A DNA stretch of 32,363 bases from NCBI GenBank assembly GCA_030592845.1, contig JAUVII010000016.1, forward strand, positions 1-32,363, written 5' to 3'. The translations under genes were made by a program, and so were the position numbers. The DNA comes from Candidatus Krumholzibacteriia bacterium (GTDB lineage: Bacteria > Krumholzibacteriota > Krumholzibacteriia > LZORAL124-64-63). This document shows, in pieces, positions 8,104 to 13,977 of this stretch (positions are counted from its first letter, which is position 1; every line of letters begins with the position of its first letter). The notes under the pieces were generated by a model. The model was not told where the DNA came from. It saw only the letters and a list, made by a program, of their open reading frames with translations, and searched no databases.

Positions 8104-9114
8104 TCAGGAGGTCGGATCACCGGTAGCATCGTCCGGAGTTTCCCGGTTCACAATGATAGCGACCATTTCCGGCTTGTTGTCCGCGGACCGTCTCTCCTGG
8201 ACAACCACGCTGTGGGGCTTGGTTTTTCCATACCGTTTCAATTCGACCAGGGTGTCGCTCAATTCAGCCGGATGTCCAAACCGGCCCCGGCAGTCACAAA
8301 CCATGGCCAGGGTCAGGGAGATCAACGGGAAGCGTTCCACCTGGCCGTTGCGGCTCTCGATTTCCAGGTAGCCGTTCTTGAAGTCTTCATCATCATGGAG
8401 ATCCGTCTTGCCCTCGTCGAACTCCCGGATGATGCGATGCGCCAAACGCTCGGTATCTTTTGAATTGGCCACGACCACAAAATCGTCGCCGCCTACATGG
8501 CCCACGAATTCACGGCCCGAACCGTATTTCTGGGTGATGCCCACCAGGACACCGGCCAAAAATGAAATGGCCCGGTCTCCGCGGGAATACCCGTACTTGT
8601 CGTTGAAGCTCTTGAAGCGGTCCATGTCGATGTACATGAATCCGAATTCCTGGTCGTGGTCGATGCGGTTCTGGATTTCCCGGTCGATCGCCCGGTTGCC
8701 CGGCAGGCCCGTCAGTGGGTTGGCCTCACGTTCCCTGCGTGTGGCCTCCAGCAGATTGCTGACCCTCAGCAAAAGTTCTTCGTGGTTAAACGGTTTGACG
8801 ATGAAATCGTTCGCTCCCCCGGCCAGACCCTTGACCTTGTCCTGTTCCTCGCCTTTGGCGGTCAGCAGGATCACCGGCAGCCTGGCGGTCTCGAATCCGG
8901 CGCGAATGATCTCCAGAACTGCGAAGCCATCCATGCGGGGCATCATGACATCCAACAAAACAAGATCGGGCTGAAAGCTGGCCACGGCCTTCCAGGCCTC
9001 TTCCCCGTCTTCAGCCATATGGACTTCGAATCCTTCTTCTTCCAGCAGAAACTGCAGGATTCGCCTGATATGAGGCTCGTCGTCCGCTATCAAAATGCGC
9101 GCTTTCGCGGTCAT
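8104..9114 (-). CDS. Response regulator with divergent GGDEF (diguanylate-cyclase-type) output domain
   Basis: Residues 1-125 are a receiver (Asp11/Asp12, phospho-acceptor Asp55 in LLDVMMPR, Thr85, Lys107). Residues 130-336 are a GGDEF-type domain beginning NPLTGLPGNRAID, with the metal/substrate helix YIDMDRFKSFNDKYG and signature GGDDF at 208-212. GGDDF keeps an acidic residue where GGDEF has Glu, so catalysis is possible but not certain. The RxxD product-inhibition site usually found just before the signature is absent (SGREFVGHV instead). I chose the ATG at 9114, preceded by GAAGGTGG and beginning MTAKARILIADDE. A GTG at 9144 with GGGAGGG upstream would add ten residues. The gene is first in the signalling cluster, so synthesis and (degenerate) breakdown modules for c-di-GMP are encoded together. 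Confidence 0.92.
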   Translation of the reverse strand: MTAKARILIADDEPHIRRILQFLLEEEGFEVHMAEDGEEAWKAVASFQPDLVLLDVMMPRMDGFAVLEIIRAGFETARLPVILLTAKGEEQDKVKGLAGGANDFIVKPFNHEELLLRVSNLLEATRREREANPLTGLPGNRAIDREIQNRIDHDQEFGFMYIDMDRFKSFNDKYGYSRGDRAISFLAGVLVGITQKYGSGREFVGHVGGDDFVVVANSKDTERLAHRIIREFDEGKTDLHDDEDFKNGYLEIESRNGQVERFPLISLTLAMVCDCRGRFGHPAELSDTLVELKRYGKTKPHSVVVQERRSADNKPEMVAIIVNRETPDDATGDPTS

Positions 9115-9216
9115 ATCCACCTTCTTGGTCGTAACAGGGCACACCCTCCCACCATGATTCTGATCTTTTATCGGCAGGTATCAGGTAAACCGTACGGCTA
9201 TTTTTAGTTGGATGGA

Positions 9217-10227
9217 TCAGCGCCAGGACGCGAGGGGTTTGCGGGGAAAACTGTCCAGATCCAGGCCGTCGCGGCGTCCGGCGGCAAAATGACACCAGCC
9301 GGCATAGGCGATCATGGCCGCGTTATCGGTGCAGTACACAGGCTCTGGGGGCACAAAATGGAGTTTCCTGGCAGCCGCTTCTTCAGCCACCCTCTCTCGC
9401 AAGCGGCCGTTGGCCGAAACTCCCCCGGCCAGGTACACGGCCGGAACATGTTTGCGCCGGGCGGCCCGGAACAATTTGTGGCAAAGCGAATCCACGATGG
9501 CTTCCTGCACCTCGTAGCTGACGTCGGCCACCGTTTGATCCGACAGGGGCCTGGGCAGATCATCGACGACCACCCGAACCGCAGTTTTGAGCCCGCTGAA
9601 ACTGAAAACCGTCCGGGGATCGTTTTTCAGGGGTCGCGGAAACTTGAACCGGCCAGAATTTCCATCGCGGGCCATGCGATCGATCTGGGGACCGCCCGGA
9701 TAGGGCAGACCCAGGAGTTTGGCGGTTTTGTCGAAGGCTTCCCCGGCTGCGTCGTCAAGGGTGCCGCCCAGCAGTTCGTACCGGCCGACTTCCGGCATGT
9801 AGATCAACTCGGTATGCCCGCCCGACACCACCAGGACCACCGCGGGCAGAACCATGTCGGCTGTCAGGGCGTTGGCCAGGATATGGCCCTCGATGTGATG
9901 GATCCCCACCAGGGGCAAATCCGCCGCCATGCTCAGGGCCTTGCCGGTGGAAAGGCCCACCAGCAGGGCGCCGATCAGCCCGGGCCCCGCGGTGACCGCC
10001 ACGCCGTCCAGATCCTTCAGGGTGAGTTTCTGCCGCTCGAGCAGGTAATCCACCAACGGCAACAGGTTGACCAGATGGGCGCGGCTCGCCAATTCGGGAA
10101 CCACACCGCCGAAATGGTCATGCAGGTCCACCTGGGAGGAGACCAGGTTTTCCGCCACCCCGGAATCGCTGTCATACAGGGCCACGCTCGTATCGTCGCA
10201 GGAGGTTTCGATGCCCAGGATCTTCAT
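9217..10227 (-). CDS. tsaD: tRNA N6-adenosine threonylcarbamoyltransferase TsaD
   Basis: This 336-residue protein has standard full length. It transfers the threonylcarbamoyl group from threonylcarbamoyl-AMP to A37 of ANN-decoding tRNAs, acting in the cytoplasm with TsaB and TsaE. Hallmarks are the N-terminal ASKHA nucleotide-binding strand MKILGIETSCDDTSVAL, SRAHLVNLLP, the metal-binding HIEGH motif, VVSGGHTEL, GGTLDDAAGEAFDK, SFSGLKTAV, YLAGGVSANGRLR and the C-terminal CTDNAAMIAYAG. The ATG is 13 bp after the stop codon of the NAD(P)HX repair gene, with only a weak GGAA ribosome site, which suggests translational coupling. TsaB and TsaE are not encoded in the window. Confidence 0.98.
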   Translation of the reverse strand: MKILGIETSCDDTSVALYDSDSGVAENLVSSQVDLHDHFGGVVPELASRAHLVNLLPLVDYLLERQKLTLKDLDGVAVTAGPGLIGALLVGLSTGKALSMAADLPLVGIHHIEGHILANALTADMVLPAVVLVVSGGHTELIYMPEVGRYELLGGTLDDAAGEAFDKTAKLLGLPYPGGPQIDRMARDGNSGRFKFPRPLKNDPRTVFSFSGLKTAVRVVVDDLPRPLSDQTVADVSYEVQEAIVDSLCHKLFRAARRKHVPAVYLAGGVSANGRLRERVAEEAAARKLHFVPPEPVYCTDNAAMIAYAGWCHFAAGRRDGLDLDSFPRKPLASWR

Positions 10228-10240
10228 GGTGACGGTTCCA

Positions 10241-11902
10241 CTATGGTGACGCTTCCGGATTGACGGGCCAGATCTTTTCTCTCAATTCGGCGCTGGCGCT
10301 GGCTTCTTTTTCCATCTCCTCGAACACCGGGCCGATGGCCGCCGCGATCTCCCTGACCAGAACGGACCGGTTGCCGCGCCCGCGGGCGGCCACGGTACCG
10401 GCCTGACCGTGAATGTAGGCCCCGAGAAGGGCCGCATCCAGAGCTGTCATGCCCTGGGCCAAAAGGCCGCCCAGCAAACCGGTCAGCACGTCTCCGCTCC
10501 CACCCTTCGCCAGGGCGTCGTCGCCGGTGGGATTGATGAAAATCCTCCCGTCGGGGGCTCCAATTACCGAAGGCGATCCTTTCAGCATCAGCACCACATT
10601 CCATTTCGACGCCAAATCCCCCACCAGATGCAGGCGGCGGCGTTCGATTTCTTCACTGCTCATTTTGATGATCCGGGAAAGCTCTCCCGCGTGGGGAGTG
10701 AGGATCACCTGGTCAGAACCGAATACAGGCTGGAGGCCGCGGCGAGCGATGGCGCCCAGGGCATCCGCATCAGCCACCACGGGCAGATCCTGATTCGCCA
10801 GAAGTTCCACCACCCATTCATCGGTGGCGGGATCGGCCCCCAGGCCCGGGCCGATGGCCAGGGCCTGTTTGTTGGCCAGGAGATCGTCCAGCGCAGGAGC
10901 CATCAACTGAGCGATGGTTCCGGTGGGTGTTTCGGCCAGGGCGCGTGTCACCGCTTCGGGAAGGATCACCCTGGTGGAAGTCTCAAGACACGACGGAACC
11001 GCCATCGCCACCAGGCCGACTCCGGAGCGCAGGGCACCCAGTCCCGCCAGGTGAGCGGCGCCACCGTAGGCCCGCGAACCGGCCATTACCAGCAGACGCC
11101 CGCAGTGGTACTTGTGAACCGTTCCGGGGCGCGGCGCCAGCAGGGCCAGATAATCCTGGCGCTGCAGCCAGTGCAGATCACCCGTGTACCGCCGGCAGGC
11201 GTCCTCGGAAAAACCGATGTCCGCCACCTCGATGTCGCCGGCAAAATCCCTGCCCGGAGCGAGCAACAGGCCCAGTTTGGGTAAACCCATGGTTACGGTC
11301 ATATCGGCGGCGACAGCCACGGGATTCACCAGGCCGTCGTTGCCCGATACCCCCGAGGGAATATCCACCGCCAGACAGGGCAGTCCCGCATCGTTGACGG
11401 CACGGATCAAATCGGCGTGCGGCTCCCGCAGGGGCAATTTGATACCCGTCCCGAAAATTGCATCCACCACCACATCCGCATCTTCGGCCAGTTCGATGAA
11501 GGTATCGGCCCAGCGTTCGGCATCCGGCATGACCATCCGAACACCTTCCGGCAACCGGCCGAAGTTCAGCAATGCGGAGGAACTGAGCCCGCTCGGCTGG
11601 TCCAGAAGCATCACCGTGACGGAGCACTGTTCGGCCGCCGCCAATCGAGCCACAACCAAGCCGTCGCCCGCGTTGTTGCCCTTGCCGCAGATGATCAAAA
11701 CGCCGGGGCCATGATCGTGGTCGCAGGAACCGTGATCATGGTCATGACCGTCATGCTCGCCGCCCCCGTTTTCCGCCAGAAAATCCAGCAACGCCTCGGT
11801 CAGGGCGTGCCCCGCGCGCTCCATCAACTTTTCTCCGGGGATTCCCCCGGCGATGGTTTCGGCATCAATGGCCGCCATCTGTCCGGCCGTGCAAACCCGC
11901 AT
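10241..11902 (-). CDS. nnr: Bifunctional NAD(P)H-hydrate epimerase / ADP-dependent (S)-NAD(P)H-hydrate dehydratase, with His-rich loop
   Basis: This 553-residue enzyme repairs hydrated NADH and NADPH. The N-terminal YjeF_N epimerase domain (1 to about 215) carries GKGNNAGDG at about 73-81 and the VVDAIFGTG and AVDIPSGVSG motifs. The C-terminal ribokinase-like dehydratase domain (about 235-540) carries GRLLVMAGSRAYGGAAHLA, AIGPGLGAD, LTPHAGELSR and NPTGDDALAKGGSGDVLTG. Residues 46-67 form an unusual insertion with seven His plus Asp, Glu and one Cys, just before the epimerase dinucleotide-binding strand. That loop is normally short, and the insert looks like a metal-binding tract. The gene starts 1 bp after the HAD hydrolase stop and ends 13 bp before tsaD, so it is the middle gene of a three-gene operon. 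Confidence 0.97.
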   Translation of the reverse strand: MRVCTAGQMAAIDAETIAGGIPGEKLMERAGHALTEALLDFLAENGGGEHDGHDHDHGSCDHDHGPGVLIICGKGNNAGDGLVVARLAAAEQCSVTVMLLDQPSGLSSSALLNFGRLPEGVRMVMPDAERWADTFIELAEDADVVVDAIFGTGIKLPLREPHADLIRAVNDAGLPCLAVDIPSGVSGNDGLVNPVAVAADMTVTMGLPKLGLLLAPGRDFAGDIEVADIGFSEDACRRYTGDLHWLQRQDYLALLAPRPGTVHKYHCGRLLVMAGSRAYGGAAHLAGLGALRSGVGLVAMAVPSCLETSTRVILPEAVTRALAETPTGTIAQLMAPALDDLLANKQALAIGPGLGADPATDEWVVELLANQDLPVVADADALGAIARRGLQPVFGSDQVILTPHAGELSRIIKMSSEEIERRRLHLVGDLASKWNVVLMLKGSPSVIGAPDGRIFINPTGDDALAKGGSGDVLTGLLGGLLAQGMTALDAALLGAYIHGQAGTVAARGRGNRSVLVREIAAAIGPVFEEMEKEASASAELREKIWPVNPEASP

Positions 11903-11903
11903 C

Positions 11904-12665
11904 TCAGGTTTCCTTTCCCTGGTGGTCCGATCCGTTCAGTTGATCCAGGACATCCAGAAGCTGGAGAAGATCGTCTACCACAAAATCCGGCTCCGTGGGA
12001 TCGCTCTCGACCTTGTCGGCGTACTTGGAATACTGATCGCCGTATCTGGCGTAAACCGTGTGCAGCCCGGCGTTTTGCCCGCCCAGGATGTCCCGTTCCT
12101 TCCAGTCCCCAATGACGACCGCGCGTTCGGCGGCCACATCCAGTCTGTCCAGCGCCATCAGGAAACCGGTGGGATCGGGTTTGTGACTGCCCGTGTCATC
12201 GAAGGTGAGAACCACGTCGAAAGTATGCTGCAGACCCACCGCCGTCAGGCGCATCCAGGCTTCGAACCCCGGAGCGTCGCTGACCACCGCCAGTTTATAT
12301 CCGGCCTTGAGCAGGCGATTGATCACGAGTTTGGCGTGGGGATAAGTGACCAGCGATCCTTCCCTGCCGCGCCGGTAGGCCACCACCGCCGCGGCCAGCA
12401 TGCGGTAGTCCACCTTGCCGACGGTCTGCTCCAGGAAGATGTTGAAAACCCGCTGGTGTTCGATGCCCTCTTTCCTGTAGATGGCGAAGATCTGCTCGGT
12501 CGCCTCCTCGCGCGACAGCGGCAGCCCCACGTCGATCATGGCGTCGACCGCCGCGGTGATGGAATTTTCCTTGGCCTTCATGAAATCGGTCAGGGTATTG
12601 TCGAGATCAAAGATCACGGCCTGGATATGGCGCTTGTCATGCTGCGGCACGGCGGTCCCTTTCAT
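11904..12665 (-). CDS. HAD-superfamily (subfamily IA) hydrolase
   Basis: This 253-residue protein has all four HAD motifs: I, FDLDNTL, with nucleophile Asp20 and acid/base Asp22; II, VVSDAPG; III, Lys in GSHKPDP; IV, GDWKERDILGG. A helical cap lies between motifs I and II (about 30-110), as in subfamily IA phosphatases. Members hydrolyse small phosphorylated metabolites, and the substrate cannot be read from the sequence. The stop is 1 bp before the start of the NAD(P)HX repair gene, so the two are translationally coupled. The context suggests metabolite repair or housecleaning, but that is inference. The ATG at 12665 lacks a clear Shine-Dalgarno, and the first 13 residues before the core strand are poorly supported. 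The start could lie slightly downstream. Confidence 0.92.
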   Translation of the reverse strand: MKGTAVPQHDKRHIQAVIFDLDNTLTDFMKAKENSITAAVDAMIDVGLPLSREEATEQIFAIYRKEGIEHQRVFNIFLEQTVGKVDYRMLAAAVVAYRRGREGSLVTYPHAKLVINRLLKAGYKLAVVSDAPGFEAWMRLTAVGLQHTFDVVLTFDDTGSHKPDPTGFLMALDRLDVAAERAVVIGDWKERDILGGQNAGLHTVYARYGDQYSKYADKVESDPTEPDFVVDDLLQLLDVLDQLNGSDHQGKET

Positions 12666-12683
12666 TGGTCGACCCGTTGTTGG

Positions 12684-12713
12684 ATACTAACCCTTTTTGC
12701 GGCCGCTTGCCCA
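12684..12713 (-). promoter_or_regulatory. Candidate promoter for the HAD-nnr-tsaD operon
   Basis: On the minus strand TAGTAT (plus 12684-12689) matches the -10 consensus at four positions. TGGGCA (plus 12708-12713) matches the -35 consensus at four positions, and the spacer is 18 bp. It would initiate close upstream of the hydrolase ATG at 12665, leaving a very short leader, which fits the missing Shine-Dalgarno. The -35 hexamer lies in the loop of a perfect inverted repeat, so a regulator bound there would compete with RNA polymerase. Confidence 0.35.
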
Positions 12714-12719
12714 GCGGCC
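12701..12719. repeat. Perfect 7-bp inverted repeat in divergent intergenic region
   Basis: GGCCGCT (12701-12707) and AGCGGCC (12713-12719) are exact inverted copies separated by TGCCC. A run of five T lies on the plus strand before the repeat (A after it on the minus strand), which is the wrong side for an intrinsic terminator in either direction. It lies between the divergent HAD and CPBP genes and overlaps the candidate minus-strand -35 box, so it is more likely an operator or a leader hairpin. Confidence 0.5.
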
Positions 12720-12772
12720 TGTTGACCAATCTTCGGTTGATCCCTGGCGATCGATCCCCGATCTTGGAGCAC

Positions 12773-13606
12773 ATGAACAATTTGAATCAATATAACGGCG
12801 AAAACCTCCAGGAACCCCAGGTACCACGGAGTTTGTGGGAAACCTGGAGCCCGGGCCGCATCATGGGTCTGGCCACCCTGCTGATGGCCGGCAACTTCTT
12901 CTTCCAGATCCTGTTCTACATGGTCCGGGCGGACCTGTTCGTGCCCGTGCTGGCCGGAGCGGTGGCCGGAGTCCTGTTGCCCGTGTACCTGATGGCCCGC
13001 CGGTGGGGTTTTCCCCTGCGCAGCGATTTCAGCCTGACCGTCCCCCATCCCATCATCCTGGCGGCCTCCGCGCTGCTGGCGATCTGCTCCCTGGTCCCCA
13101 CTTCGTTACTGGCCGAACTGTCCCTGCGCATGCACCCGGTCAATTCCCAGTGGGAGAGTTTTTTCAGGGATAACCTGCCCACGACAAGCCTCGGAGTCGT
13201 ATTGGCCGTTTTCTCTGTCGTGATCGTGGCGCCGCTCGCCGAGGAAATCATTTTCAGGGGTCTGCTCCATCGCCTGGCCTCGTCCATGTGGGGCGCTGTC
13301 CCCGCGGCGCTGATATCAGCCCTGGTGTTCGGGATCGTTCACGGGGAGCCCTGGTTCCTGTTCGGCCTAGTCGGCGTGGGACTGATGCTGGCCTTCATCT
13401 ACGAAGTCACCCGGTCGGTGACGGCCTGCTGGGTGGCCCACGCGGTGCACAATTCCATTTCCCTGTGGGCGATGCTCAATACCGAAGGAAGTCTGGCGGA
13501 GCCCCAGACCATCACCATGCAGGATTGGGGCCTGGCGGCCGTGTCGCTCCTGGGCATGGCGCTGGTGGGACGCTTTTTGCTGAGGTTTGGGAAACAGACT
13601 ACTTGA
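12773..13606 (+). CDS. CPBP-family intramembrane metalloprotease (CAAX protease-like)
   Basis: This 277-residue polytopic membrane protein has the full CPBP (Abi) signature: EExxxR as Glu157-Glu158 with Arg162 (APLAEEIIFRG), FxxxH ending at His190 (FGIVHG), and HxxxN as His223/Asn227 (VAHAVHN). Around eight hydrophobic segments are visible between about 30 and 270. The family includes prenyl-protein CAAX proteases and bacteriocin-immunity or protein-processing enzymes. The substrate here is unknown. I chose the ATG at 12773 with GGAG just upstream. The longer frame back to 12665 begins at a TTG inside the HAD start region and adds 36 non-hydrophobic residues of no recognisable type. The gene is divergent from the HAD operon, and its 3' end overlaps the zinc-ribbon gene by 8 bp tail to tail. 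Confidence 0.93.
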   Translation: MNNLNQYNGENLQEPQVPRSLWETWSPGRIMGLATLLMAGNFFFQILFYMVRADLFVPVLAGAVAGVLLPVYLMARRWGFPLRSDFSLTVPHPIILAASALLAICSLVPTSLLAELSLRMHPVNSQWESFFRDNLPTTSLGVVLAVFSVVIVAPLAEEIIFRGLLHRLASSMWGAVPAALISALVFGIVHGEPWFLFGLVGVGLMLAFIYEVTRSVTACWVAHAVHNSISLWAMLNTEGSLAEPQTITMQDWGLAAVSLLGMALVGRFLLRFGKQTT

Positions 13607-13784
13607 CGGATTCGCGCAGGCTCTTGCCCAGACTGATTTCCCCGTTGTCGATGCGAATGCTGAATCCGCAGTCCGGGTTATGACAAACCCAGGCCTTGTA
13701 GCGGATGGGGGCTCCATCGCGACCGTAGTCGGACAGGGGCAGCAGGAGGCCGTCGTTACACTTTTTGCAGTCAGGAAAATCCAT
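13599..13784 (-). CDS. Small zinc-ribbon protein (61 aa), function unknown
   Basis: This 61-residue protein has four cysteines arranged as Cys6-X2-Cys9 and Cys34-X4-Cys39 (CKKC ... CHNPDC), the typical layout of a four-Cys zinc ribbon. I do not recognise a named family. The ATG at 13784 is preceded by GGGAG at good spacing, and this start puts the first Cys knuckle at the N-terminus. A longer frame to 13823 adds only Arg-rich residues. The stop codon lies inside the last codons of the convergent CPBP gene. Possible roles are a small nucleic-acid-binding or protein-binding adaptor. Confidence 0.75.
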   Translation of the reverse strand: MDFPDCKKCNDGLLLPLSDYGRDGAPIRYKAWVCHNPDCGFSIRIDNGEISLGKSLRESVK

Positions 13785-13839
13785 GATCAACTCCCGGGCT
13801 CGCACGTCCACACCACGTCGCATCTCGGTCCATCTTTAA

Positions 13840-13867
13840 ATCCTAGCAAATTCGTAGGTAAAATCAA
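13840..13867 (-). promoter_or_regulatory. Candidate promoter for the zinc-ribbon gene
   Basis: On the minus strand TTGATT (plus 13862-13867) and TAGGAT (plus 13840-13845) each match the sigma70 consensus at four of six positions, with a 16-bp spacer. They lie about 55-85 bp upstream of the ATG. The 193-bp gap (13785-13977) also has to hold the promoter for the divergent M16 gene, for which I found no convincing hexamer pair. Confidence 0.3.
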
Positions 13868-13977
13868 CCTCAATCCCCGGAAACAAGCCGATTATCCAAC
13901 TCATATTCACCTTGAACATTCTGAGCCAATGGTTGGCAAGGAATCCTCCATTCCACTATTTTGGGAAGGGGGGAATC

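Noticed and set aside
9115-9216. A promoter for the signalling cluster in the 102-bp gap after tsaD
   Set aside because: CCGTACGG and AT-rich hexamers are present, but no -35/-10 pair has acceptable spacing.
12701-12719. The perfect inverted repeat as a rho-independent terminator
   Set aside because: The poly-T/A run is on the wrong side of the stem for both directions of transcription.
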